The position numbers and the translations under genes were made by a program. Positions 33,398-42,700 of a stretch of 64,000 bases of DNA are shown here, piece by piece. Where the stretch lies: contig CAZPNX010000012.1 of the NCBI GenBank assembly GCA_964588285.1, positions 1 through 64,000 on the forward strand, written 5' to 3'. Every line of letters starts with the position of its first letter. Position 1 is the first letter of the stretch. Below the pieces are notes generated by a model. The model saw nothing but the letters and a program-made list of their open reading frames with translations. It ran no database searches and was not told the DNA's origin. The DNA is from CAZPNX01 sp964588285. Lineage in GTDB: Bacteria; Edwardsbacteria; AC1; EtOH8.

Positions 33398-35572
33398 TTA
33401 AGGCCTGGCTGTTTTTCCGAAAAGCGAGGCAAAAGCCATTAAATCCGAAGCATAAGCCACACCCGGCAAGCATCCGCCTGTCTCAGGCCGTCGGCTGACA
33501 TAAAGAGTCAACCTTCCCATCCATCTATTGAAAACCGATTCTGGCAGGCTGTCCCTTCCCACCACCACCAGCTGGCGGTATTTGTGCTCCAAACCCGGCT
33601 CCAAGCTGTCCCAAGGCACCCGGTTAACCGAGAACCCCTGGGAGCGGAGATAACGCCCCAGCGAGTCAACTACCGCCGAGCCCCGGCTACCGGCGGCATC
33701 GGCCAAAAGCACATCGCCTCCGGCCCTAAACGATTGCAGCTTGCGGAACGGCTGTTGCCCATAGGCTCGTGGGAAGTAGGTAAAAAGGACATACTGGTCG
33801 CGAGGCCCCCGGCCCCAGGAAAGCCGGTAGGCTGCCAGCCCGCGGGCTGGGGTTTTCCCCAAGACGAACATCGTATCCGCCTTTAAGCTATCGACCATTT
33901 TCACTTGGGTTGGCGAGGTCGGGGTCAGGGCCTCTAACCTAAGCCCGGCCAGCGGTTTTTGGCATGAGATACGCAGTCCCAGCCGGCCGTTTTGATCCCA
34001 GAGTCGGGCCGAAATCGGCATCAGGCCCAACTCGTCGCGGATTTTGGTGAAGGCGGCGGCGCCGGCCACCAACCATTCCCGGCTGGTATGCGGCCCCTTG
34101 CGGCCTCTGATGCCGCGGAACATATCGTGCCAGAACAGGCCCTTGATCGGCTGGCGGCTGGTAAACCCCCGGATGGCGTCGGTGTGGCGGATATACATCT
34201 CCTCCGGGGCCGGGGGAGATGTGCTCTTCTGCAGCAGGTCCCAGTCCACCTGCTGGCCGGCGATGATCTGGGCTTCGTCGCCCTTTAGATATTTCGACCA
34301 TTGATTGGTCATATTGAAGCAATGCCAGGCATTGGACTCGTAGAGCATAACGGCGTCAAGGTCCAATCCGGCGTCGTTTATCATGGCCGGGTCCTGGCCG
34401 TGCTCGTGTCCCTTGTCCCACCCCAGGGTGAAGCCCCAGACAGGCTTGGTGACATTGGCCTCGGACAAAATCCTTTCGACGGCCATGGCCGAGCGGTGGG
34501 CCTGCCACCACTGCCAGCGTAGGTGGATTGGGGTGTAGGAGAGGGGCCTGACGCGCTGGGCCACCCATAAAATGCGCCGGCGTTTGTCCATCCGGCTCCA
34601 GTCGTGCGGGACGTCGATGTTCATCAAGGCAGCGAAGGAGTCCACCGTCTCGAAGCCGCCGGCGCCCGGCCGAATATAATCCAGGCCGATGAAGTCCACA
34701 TTAGGATCGGACTCCAGCAGCTTGATTACCGTGACGATATCTGCCCGGCGCTTGGGGTCGTCCAAGTTCACGTGGTGGTTGGGATAGATTTTTCCTTTAG
34801 AAGATTCCAGGGAGTAATGGTACTTGAGCTTCCTGAGATAAGGCCCCCACAGCAGGTAGCTGCCGACGTAGCCGCCGAACTTGAGGCCCTGCGCCCGGCA
34901 CTCCTCGGCCAGCTTGGGATAAACCTTAAAGTTGTCCCTTATCCAGGGGTTCTGGTCGGAAATGCCCCGGGCCCCCTCGATAGTCCAGCCCACCGAGTAC
35001 CAGACGGCATCGGCCCCCAGGAATTTGGCCCAGTCAGTAAAATTTCGCCAATCTCGTCTAGGGGAGTCGTAGAGCGAGGGCAGCTTGGCATTGAGCATGT
35101 TGCCGGCGCTCTCGATGGTCATGACGCAGAAGCCGTCGTCGATCTTCTTTGGCTGCCGGGACCTAAGCAAGAAGGTGGCCGAGTCCCGCAATTGCTGGGT
35201 GTCTGACAGCGCCAACGCGACCAGGACCTTGTAAGTTCCCAGCGGCGGGTTCCAAGGAGGGGCCCACGTCCCCCGCCAGGCGCGGGCCGCCGGGTCCCAT
35301 TTCAGCCCCACCGAGTCCATTTGCCCGGGACCCGCCGCCAGAGTGTCGGCGTGGTAGATTCTGGCCACGGGGGAGCGGAGACTATCAATAAATAGCGATG
35401 TATCCGGGCGGACAGAGAGCCTTACCAGCTGGTAGCGGTAATACTCGGCCCGGTCGGTGGCTACCGAAAGGCCGGAACCCTGGCGGCTCCCGTTCAGGCT
35501 GAGAGACAGCATGGCCAGGGCCAGGGCGCAGGACAGGATGGCGAGACGATGAATATGGGAAATGCTGTTCAT
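33398..35572 (-). CDS. Secreted glycoside-hydrolase-like protein
   Basis: A 724-residue protein with a signal peptide (about residues 1-28). A beta domain (about 30-140) is followed by a putative TIM-barrel region containing GLKFGGYVGSYLLWGPYLRK, the strand PNVDFIGLDYIRPG and AMVERILSEANVTKPVWGFTLGW. These are typical of uncharacterised GH10-like/GHL hydrolases. Acidic residues are present in the strand ends (FIGLDYIR, DLDAVMLYES), but catalytic residues cannot be assigned. The C-terminal part resembles a glutamine-amidotransferase-like fold (GGDVLLADAAGSRG). A TTGATT/TATAGC promoter with only 5 nt before the ATG is possible. Confidence 0.65.
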   Translation of the reverse strand: MNSISHIHRLAILSCALALAMLSLSLNGSRQGSGLSVATDRAEYYRYQLVRLSVRPDTSLFIDSLRSPVARIYHADTLAAGPGQMDSVGLKWDPAARAWRGTWAPPWNPPLGTYKVLVALALSDTQQLRDSATFLLRSRQPKKIDDGFCVMTIESAGNMLNAKLPSLYDSPRRDWRNFTDWAKFLGADAVWYSVGWTIEGARGISDQNPWIRDNFKVYPKLAEECRAQGLKFGGYVGSYLLWGPYLRKLKYHYSLESSKGKIYPNHHVNLDDPKRRADIVTVIKLLESDPNVDFIGLDYIRPGAGGFETVDSFAALMNIDVPHDWSRMDKRRRILWVAQRVRPLSYTPIHLRWQWWQAHRSAMAVERILSEANVTKPVWGFTLGWDKGHEHGQDPAMINDAGLDLDAVMLYESNAWHCFNMTNQWSKYLKGDEAQIIAGQQVDWDLLQKSTSPPAPEEMYIRHTDAIRGFTSRQPIKGLFWHDMFRGIRGRKGPHTSREWLVAGAAAFTKIRDELGLMPISARLWDQNGRLGLRISCQKPLAGLRLEALTPTSPTQVKMVDSLKADTMFVLGKTPARGLAAYRLSWGRGPRDQYVLFTYFPRAYGQQPFRKLQSFRAGGDVLLADAAGSRGSAVVDSLGRYLRSQGFSVNRVPWDSLEPGLEHKYRQLVVVGRDSLPESVFNRWMGRLTLYVSRRPETGGCLPGVAYASDLMAFASLFGKTARP

Positions 35573-35645
35573 CAGGGGCTATAATCGTTTAATAATTGAT
35601 AAATCAAACTGAGAATGTCAGCGGTTACAGGCCAAATCCGCCAAA

Positions 35646-35951
35646 TCAGCGTTCCAGCTTTTTCGATTTAGCTGCTCGCTGCCGCACCATGTCATCCAGC
35701 TTGAGCCAAAGCAGGATCAGATTCAGGGCGATGGTCAGACCGTTGGCCACGATCAGCGGCAACTGGCCCAGCATGAAACCATAGACCATCCACAGCACCA
35801 GGCCGGCCAGCATCAGCACGATGAACAGCAGATTGAAGTCGTCCATATGGCGGGTGCGCAGGCTCTTGACCACCTGGGGCAGGAAGCTGAAGGTGGTCAG
35901 GAAGCCGGCCAGGAAGCCGATGAGCTTTATAAGAGTGAGTTTGTCGTTCAT
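35646..35951 (-). CDS. SemiSWEET-type sugar transporter
   Basis: A 101-residue protein with three transmembrane segments and the PQ-loop signature FLTTFSFLPQVVKSLRT, followed by VLWMVYGFMLGQLPLI and NGLTIALNLILLW. SemiSWEETs dimerise to form a bidirectional sugar uniporter in the inner membrane. ATG 35951 follows AAGGT at suitable spacing; an in-frame ATG two codons upstream (35957) is less likely. A TTGACT -35-like box lies at 35984-35989. Confidence 0.92.
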   Translation of the reverse strand: MNDKLTLIKLIGFLAGFLTTFSFLPQVVKSLRTRHMDDFNLLFIVLMLAGLVLWMVYGFMLGQLPLIVANGLTIALNLILLWLKLDDMVRQRAAKSKKLER

Positions 35952-36014
35952 AAACATTTACCTTATCACATTTACAGAGCGTAAGTCAACAGAAATCGGC
36001 TTTTATCGAGCCGC

Positions 36015-36044
36015 TTGACAGACACCGGAGAAATTGATTATAAT
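36015..36044 (+). promoter_or_regulatory. Promoter of tRNA-Asn
   Basis: TTGACA (36015-36020), 18-nt spacer, TATAAT (36039-36044), about 50 nt before the mature tRNA. Confidence 0.85.
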
Positions 36045-36094
36045 TAAAGAATGGAGAAGCCGGATATACCGGTTCCTCTCTTTAAAAAGAAAGA

Positions 36095-36169
36095 TCCAGC
36101 GTAGCTCAATGGTAGAGCTCCCGGCTGTTAACCGGGCTGTTGGAGGTTCGAGCCCTCCCGCTGGAGCCA
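36095..36169 (+). tRNA. tRNA-Asn (GTT)
   Basis: A 75-nt cloverleaf: acceptor TCCAGCG pairs with CGCTGGA, D arm around AGCTCAATGGTAGAGCT, anticodon loop CTGTTAA with anticodon GTT between CCCGG and CCGGG, T arm GGAGG-TTCGAGC-CCTCC, discriminator G and an encoded CCA. A promoter precedes and a terminator follows, so it is a single-gene unit. Confidence 0.97.
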
Positions 36170-36180
36170 GGTTTTTTATG

Positions 36181-36213
36181 GACAGAACTTCAATATGAAG
36201 TTCTGTCTTTTTT
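36181..36213 (+). terminator. Intrinsic terminator of tRNA-Asn
   Basis: GACAGAACTTCA (36181-36192) pairs with TGAAGTTCTGTC (36196-36207), a 12-bp stem with a 3-nt loop, followed by a run of T. Confidence 0.88.
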
Positions 36214-36214
36214 G

Positions 36215-36243
36215 TTGACAAACAGGGCAGAGGATGATAGTAT
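36215..36243 (+). promoter_or_regulatory. Promoter of the HEAT/TPR gene pair
   Basis: TTGACA (36215-36220), 17-nt spacer, TAGTAT (36238-36243), directly after the tRNA terminator. The leader to ATG 36333 would be about 85 nt. Confidence 0.6.
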
Positions 36244-36332
36244 TTCAGCGGGCGATTTCTTTAGCGACCACAGTATTGAAATAGATAGAACTGACAGATC
36301 AAAGCTTGAATTACTCCAAACGGGAAAACCAA

Positions 36333-37712
36333 ATGAGAAGTACAAAGGCTATGTATGCTGTGGTTCTGCTGGCCGTCCTCTTGTCCGCCAACCTGCCGGC
36401 CCAGAGCCAGCCGGATAGGCTCTACCAGGCCATCGTAAAAGAGGGCTTCCTGCACAAGAAAAGGGAGCTGGGACGTCAGCTGGGAAGGCTGGGCACGGCC
36501 GAGGCCAAATCGTATCTGCTCAAACTAATAGAAGACGGCCATTACTGGAACCAGTACGCCGCCATCGAAGGTCTGTTTCTTTACGATGAGCCCGAGGTCA
36601 GGCGCCGCCTGGTGCGGGAGATGATGGACAACCACATGGTGCGGAGCGAGATCGCCGCAGGCCTTAAGACCCGGATGCCAAAATTTTCCGGGGAGGTGGC
36701 CGATGCCTATCGAATGGAGGTCGAAGATAAAAAGCGCGAGAACCTGATGGCCGACGTAGCCGCCACCAAGACCCGGGAGGGGGAGTCTTTTCTCAAAAGC
36801 GTGGTGGCCGACCAAGCTTCGCCCGACCGGAGGAAGGCCGCCGGCCTTTTAGCCAAGAACTACCCGGACAACTATCAGTACTTTGTCGGGCTGGTTGACG
36901 ATTCCGAAATTCGTATAGTGGCCCTGGGCTTCATTTCCGAGAAAGGAAGCGTCCGCGACCTGCCGCTTTTCATAAGCATCCTCGAGAGAGGCGGCGAGGA
37001 TGCCGAGGTGGTGGTGGCCTACCAGGCAGTGGCCAAATGGGGCGATGCCGCCCTAAGGGAGAAAACTTATCTGGATGCGCTCTCTTCGGGAAACGAGGTG
37101 CTGGCCAGGGGCGGCATGGCTGCGTTTCGCACTCTTTACAACCCTGAGATCTCGGCCAAGCTGGGCGGTTTGGCCCGGCAGGCCAAGGAGCAACGCACCC
37201 GAATGACGGCCGGGGTGCGGCTGGCCGAGCTGGGACGGACCGAGGCCGTGCCCTATTTGGTGCCGCTTCTGGACGAGGAGTACCGGGAGCACCAATCGGC
37301 CACCTTCAACGCCATCGCCTCGATCATGACCGCCGGCATCTGGACGGTGCTCGACGGACTGAGCCAGAGCTTCAACCGCAGGAGCTTCGATAACAGCCGA
37401 TCGGCCATCCTGGCCGGGCTGAGGAGGATAACCGGGGCCGACGCCGGCACCAGCTACCAGTCTTGGAAGGAATGGGCGGTGCTGCACGGACACGTCATCC
37501 GGGGCGAGAACATCGTTCAGCAGTTGTTTTCATCGGATCGGAGACGGAGGCATCTGGCCATAGCCGCCTCCTTTGAATTGCTGGGTTATAAAGATGCCAG
37601 GGATTTTGCCAATAGGAAAAAAGTGGCCCCAGGCGAAATGGAGCTGGCTCTGGCCCTGGCCCGGGAGCTGGCGGAGAAGGGGTTTATGGGCGGTGAGATT
37701 GAACAACCATGA
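36333..37712 (+). CDS. Secreted HEAT-repeat protein
   Basis: A 459-residue protein with a signal peptide (MRSTKAMYAVVLLAVLLSA, cleavage near ANLPAQS). The remainder is alpha-helical with HEAT-like pairs, for example HYWNQYAAIEGLFLYDEPEV, SAKLGGLARQAKEQRTRM and VRLAELGRTEAVPYLVPLLD. This suggests a protein-binding solenoid in the periplasm. The frame is open from TTG 36306, but ATG 36333 begins a proper signal sequence. Its stop overlaps the start of the TPR gene (ATGA). No catalytic motif was seen. Confidence 0.75.
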   Translation: MRSTKAMYAVVLLAVLLSANLPAQSQPDRLYQAIVKEGFLHKKRELGRQLGRLGTAEAKSYLLKLIEDGHYWNQYAAIEGLFLYDEPEVRRRLVREMMDNHMVRSEIAAGLKTRMPKFSGEVADAYRMEVEDKKRENLMADVAATKTREGESFLKSVVADQASPDRRKAAGLLAKNYPDNYQYFVGLVDDSEIRIVALGFISEKGSVRDLPLFISILERGGEDAEVVVAYQAVAKWGDAALREKTYLDALSSGNEVLARGGMAAFRTLYNPEISAKLGGLARQAKEQRTRMTAGVRLAELGRTEAVPYLVPLLDEEYREHQSATFNAIASIMTAGIWTVLDGLSQSFNRRSFDNSRSAILAGLRRITGADAGTSYQSWKEWAVLHGHVIRGENIVQQLFSSDRRRRHLAIAASFELLGYKDARDFANRKKVAPGEMELALALARELAEKGFMGGEIEQP

Positions 37713-38926
37713 GTCGCATGAAAACATATCCTGCGATCTATTGGATAGAGACCAGAGAAAAAAAGTACTATCCCCTACAGGTGATACTGGGGAAAGCCGA
37801 AGTGCTTTTTCGCATCGGCGATTGGGAGTCGGCCGAGAATATCTATCGCCAGGGAATGTGCGAGGTTGAAGGTGGAGATCGACGGACAGCGGCCAGCCTT
37901 AGGAACCGCTTGGCCATGTTGCTGGGTTATCGGGGGTTTAACCAAGAGGCCTTGTATTTGCTTCAAGAGACGGTAGAAACTTTTAAGGATGCTATCGATG
38001 AAACGCTGGAGTCGGATATATTTAAGAATTTCGGTTTTTTCTACGAGGATCTAGGACAACACATTAAGGCCATAGAATGTTACCAGAGGTCTCTGGATAT
38101 ATGTCAGCGGCAGGGAAACAAGCGAGGTGTGGCCAGTTGCAACGGTAATCTTGGCATCATGTACGCCAAGTTGGGGGAGTTTGATAAATCTTTGGAAAAA
38201 TTCAGCGAATTGCTACGCATCTCCGAGGAGTTGGGAGACATCCACGGTATTTCTCTGGCTCATGGAAACCTGGGACTGCTGTTCATTCAGATAGGGGAAT
38301 TCACCAAGGCTATGGAATCGCTGGATATAAAACTCCGATTGTCGGAGCGAATGGGCGACCGGCTGGGGCTGCTTCAGGCATTGGGCAGCGCCGGCGATCT
38401 GAAGCTTAACCTTGGAGAGTATAAACAAGCCTACTTTTTTTTTGAAAAAGCATTGGAGCACGCCAGGGCCATGGAAAACCATCAGTTCGTTTTGCTGGCC
38501 CTGCAGCGCATGGGCGAGGCTAAGCTTAGAATGGGTGAAGATGTTCTGGGCTTGGATTTAATTGATCAAGCCGTGGAGATAGCCAGCAAATACGGCATGG
38601 AATCGTTCCAGGCTAATGCCCTGCTGGTCAAAGGAAAAGCCCTAAAGAGTCTGGGAAAATCGGAAGAGGCAGCACAAGAACTGGGACGAGCGTTGGCGCT
38701 GGCCGAGGAACTGGGGAACATCATCATAAAACTGGAGGCGGCTCTGCTATTGGCCGAGATACTGCTCCAAAGCGGGGAAAACGCTAAGTGTGTGGAACTT
38801 GTTAAAAGAGCCGCCCCCCTTTGTGCCACAGTCAAACATCAGGAATTGACCGAGCTTTGTGCCGCTCTTTGCGCTAAGTTGGGCATCGAGGTCGGCCCGG
38901 ACCTATCTTCAAATGACAGCACTTGA
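37709..38926 (+). CDS. TPR-repeat protein
   Basis: A 405-residue protein without a signal peptide. It consists of about eight TPR units of 40 residues (for example GQHIKAIECYQRSLDICQRQ, GEFDKSLEKFSELLRISEEL, GEFTKAMESLDIKLRLSERM) with LGN/Rapsyn-like spacing. It is translationally coupled to the secreted HEAT protein by a 4-nt ATGA overlap, so the two may act together although only one carries an export signal. No enzymatic domain is visible, and the binding partner is unknown. Confidence 0.8.
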   Translation: MSRMKTYPAIYWIETREKKYYPLQVILGKAEVLFRIGDWESAENIYRQGMCEVEGGDRRTAASLRNRLAMLLGYRGFNQEALYLLQETVETFKDAIDETLESDIFKNFGFFYEDLGQHIKAIECYQRSLDICQRQGNKRGVASCNGNLGIMYAKLGEFDKSLEKFSELLRISEELGDIHGISLAHGNLGLLFIQIGEFTKAMESLDIKLRLSERMGDRLGLLQALGSAGDLKLNLGEYKQAYFFFEKALEHARAMENHQFVLLALQRMGEAKLRMGEDVLGLDLIDQAVEIASKYGMESFQANALLVKGKALKSLGKSEEAAQELGRALALAEELGNIIIKLEAALLLAEILLQSGENAKCVELVKRAAPLCATVKHQELTELCAALCAKLGIEVGPDLSSNDST

Positions 38927-39035
38927 GGGGATACTTCGGTTTCCCTGAATATTGGGCTTGACTTCATAATTAGTTTTATAGTAAATTTATTATGCAACGC
39001 AAGAAGATGCAAATCAAATTAACAAAGGAGCTAAT

Positions 39036-39743
39036 ATGAAACAAACTGCTGTGCTGTCAAGTTTCTGCCTTCTGACCTGCCTGCTCCAGCCTCAAATATT
39101 GTGGGCCCAGGGGACTCCAGCACGGACAGGCTCGGCACCGGCTCGAACCTCGGTGGCCATCTTGGAACTGGAGCCCAAGGGGGTGCCCGAGGTCGAGGTC
39201 TCGGCCCTGTCCGACCGGCTGCGTTCTGAGCTGCTGAACACCGGTTCCTTTGACGTCATGGAGCGGGGCAAGATGCAGGACATTCTGCGCGAGCAGGGCT
39301 TCCAGCAGTCGGGAGCCTGCAACACCGACGCCTGCGCCGTGGAGGTGGGCCAGCTGATAGGGGTGGAGAAGATGATCGCCGGAAGCTTGGGCAAGGTGGG
39401 CCGCACCTATACCGTCAACCTGCGGCTGATCAGCGTCAAGACCGGGCGGATAGAGCGCAGCGTCACCCGGGACTATGCCGGGGAGATAGACAAGCTGCTG
39501 ACTATGGAGATGAAACAGGTGGCCCAGATCCTGGCGGCCTCGGTGGGCGGCAAACAGGTGACGCCCCAGTCCAAACCTGCGGCCGTCTCCAAGCCCATCT
39601 ACAAAAAATGGTGGTTCTACGCCGGAATCGGGGCGGTGGCCGCCGGTGGTGCGGCCGCGGCCCTGGCGGGCGGGAGCTCGTCCAACGACGGCACCGAGAC
39701 GCCGGTGGACAATACCATACCCCTGCCGCCGGCGCGGCCATAA
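39036..39743 (+). CDS. CsgG/LpoB-like envelope protein with C-terminal membrane anchor
   Basis: A 235-residue protein with a signal peptide (about residues 1-25). A CsgG/TolB-N-like domain follows (VAILELEPKGVPEVEVSALS, then SFDVMERGKMQDILREQGF), with a GAC-x4-C pair in QQSGACNTDACAVEVGQL. The end has one transmembrane segment (WWFYAGIGAVAAGGAAAALA) and a short proline-rich tail. A paralogous domain starts the protein at 58473. AAAGGAGCTAAT precedes the ATG. Such domains support outer-membrane secretion or envelope complexes. The next gene follows after 12 nt. Confidence 0.75.
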   Translation: MKQTAVLSSFCLLTCLLQPQILWAQGTPARTGSAPARTSVAILELEPKGVPEVEVSALSDRLRSELLNTGSFDVMERGKMQDILREQGFQQSGACNTDACAVEVGQLIGVEKMIAGSLGKVGRTYTVNLRLISVKTGRIERSVTRDYAGEIDKLLTMEMKQVAQILAASVGGKQVTPQSKPAAVSKPIYKKWWFYAGIGAVAAGGAAAALAGGSSSNDGTETPVDNTIPLPPARP

Positions 39744-39755
39744 GGAGGGACGAAG

Positions 39756-42700
39756 ATGAAATACGCATTATATATAGCATTGGCAGCCATGATGGCGGCC
39801 GTCCCGGCCCTGGCCGACTGGCCCCAGGGGGGCATTCCGGTGGGGGCGGCGCCCGGCAACGACATCGGGGCGGCAGTGGTTCCGGACGGGCAGGGCGGGG
39901 TCATTTATATCTGGCTGAGTTCTGGTGAAAATGCCATCAAAGCCAGGCGCATCGACCGCTATGGACACGATGTCTGGATGTCTGGCCAGGTGGCGATCAG
40001 CCCCATGGGCTCAACCGCGCCAGGTGGCTTCTCGGCCGTCAGCGACGGGCAAGGCGGGGCCATAATAGCTTGGCAGGAAAGAACTGTTTCTCCCTACGAG
40101 GTGAGGATACAGCGGGTCGATCAAGACGGCAACCTTGTCTGGCCGGCCAACGGTATCCCCATGTGGAACGGAACCACCCTCAGGGAGCAGTCGAATCCAG
40201 TGCTGGTCAAGGGGCCCAGCCGCGTCTTTGCTGTGTACCATCAGAACAACCCGGTTCCTCCGAACTCTATAGACCTCTTCGCCCAGTGTTTCGATCTTAA
40301 CGGCAATAGGCAGTGGGGCGACTACGGGGCCGTGGTCTGCACCACCGCTGTCGGCGACAACAGGAATCCCGCGACCATCGCCCGCGGCGACAGTTCGATC
40401 ATGGTGGCCTGGGAGGACTTCCGTAGCGGCAACGGCGACATCTATGCCAACGCCCTGGTCAATGCAACAGCCTGGGTTATCAATGGAACACCGGTCTGCG
40501 ATCTGGCCGGCAACCAGCTTAAACCGGTAGCCACCCTTGACGGCACCGGAGGGATGTTCATAGCCTGGGAGGACTTCCGTTCCGGCGCCGGGTCTGATAT
40601 CTACGCCCAGAGGTACACTTCAGGAGGCATCATGGCTTGGGTGCCTACGGGCGGTGTACCGGTTTGTACTTTAAGCGGGGACCAAAAGGAGTTGGACATC
40701 TGCCGGACAGCCGGCAACAGGGCCCTTTTGGTATGGACCGACCAGCGTCTGGGCGCCGGCAACGAGGACATCTATGCCATGGTCCTCAACGACAACGGCA
40801 GCCAGCACTGGGCGGAAACCGGCGGCTTGATGATCACCAACGCCAGCGGCCTACAGCAGCTGCCCCGGATAGCTCACTCGGCCGACGGCACCAAATTCGT
40901 CATCGCCTGGGAGCATCCCCTCGCTTCATTTAACGCAGGCGTTTATGCCCAGAGGATCAACCTGGATGAAAGCTTTGGCTGGGGCACATTCGTCCGACAA
41001 CCGGATGCGACCCATGCCAGGAAACCGATGCTGGTCCGGGGAAGCGATGAGCACGTTTTCTTCGCTTGGGAGGACGACCATAACGGCGACTGGGATATCT
41101 ACGGCCAGCGGGCCCATTGGGAGGGCGGGGGGTACATAGGCAGTGTCGTGGCCCCGCAACTGGCCGAACCGGCCAATATGGGAGTTGTCGGCACCGATCA
41201 AATTACCTTCTATTGGCGTCGGTCTCCGTTCCCGCCGGGAGCCGAGGCATACAGGCTCTACGCGGAGGATGCCGGAAACCCGGCCATTAACTTCGGCGCC
41301 AACTCAAGCGATACCTTTGCGCAACTCACCCTTCCGCCTGGGGCAACCTACAACTGGAAGGTGAGAGCCGTGAACGGTTCCATTCCCGATTCCTCCGACT
41401 GGTCCGAGGTGTGGCAGTTCACCATAGACACCTCGGTGCCGGCCACGCCCACCCTGATATCGCCGCCCAACGCCAGCCATGTCGACTCGAACATCGTCAT
41501 CTTCGAATGGTCGCTGGACACCAGCGCCGCCATGCACCATATCCAGATAGATAACGACATGGGCTTCTCTTCCCCCATAGTCAACGACTCCATGATCGGC
41601 ATGCCGCCCTACGGCTACGATTTCACCTTCCAGCCGAACGGGAAGTATTACTGGCGGGTGCGGGCCGGCAGCTCCGCCCACGTCTGGTCGAACTGGTCCC
41701 AAATATGGTCGGTGACGGTGGACACGGTTCCGGCCGGGGTCGACAGCACCAAGCCGGCCAACAACAACAACAACGTTCCGGTGACTTCAATCGTCCGGGT
41801 GTTCTTCACCGAACCGGTGCGGACCGACACCTCGCTCCACTTCTCCTGCCAGCCCGATCCAGGCAACTGGCAGATTACCCAGACCGGCAGCATACTGGAC
41901 TTCGATCCCCAGTCTAGTTTCGGCTATGGCACGCTCTACAGGATCAACCTAACGGCCAGGGACTCGGCCGGCAACCAGACGGTGGTGCCCGAATTCTCAT
42001 TTACCACCGAAAATATCACCGACACCGTCCCGCCGCGGCTGACGGTGCTGGCCAACGGGGTGGACATGATCTTGGGTCAGCAGTTCGTGTTCGAATGTTA
42101 TGCCAAGGACGAACACAAACTAAACCTGGTTCACTTGACCTACGGCCCGGCCGGCTCCGGCACCGCCACCGGCAACGTGGACATGGCGCCGGTGTCCGGC
42201 TCGGACAGCTTGTGGCGCTATGTTATACCCGCCAATCACATCACCGCCCGGGGGCTGCAGTACCAGGTTTGGGCCCAGGATTCGATCCTGGCGGGAGGCC
42301 TTAGCAATGTCACTAATTTTCCGCCCGACCCCACCGACTTCCACGTCCACGCCGTCAGCTTCCCGGGCGGGGCCTACAACACCACCTATGCGAGCGACCA
42401 GTGGCTGATGCTCTCGGTTCCCGGGGACTACACCGGCGTTTCCTTGTTCGACATGCTGTCCGACGACCTGGGGGCTTACGACAATACCAAGTGGAGGCTG
42501 TTCGACTACCAGAACACCACCCTGGTGGAGCAGGGCACGGGCGGCTCGGGCGTCATCCGCACCGGCCAGGCCATGTGGCTCAGGCAGAGGGTGAGCGCGA
42601 ACATCGTTCTGGATTTCCAGGGTGTCCACAAATCCTACGGCGACCGGCTGCGCTCCCAGCCGGCCCAGGTAACGCTGGTTCCCGGCTGGAGCGACGTGGG

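Noticed and set aside
38951..39000. Promoter before the CsgG-like gene at 39036
   Set aside because: TTGACT at 38958 is present, but no good -10 hexamer lies at 16-18 nt (TATAGT is at 13 nt), so it was not listed.
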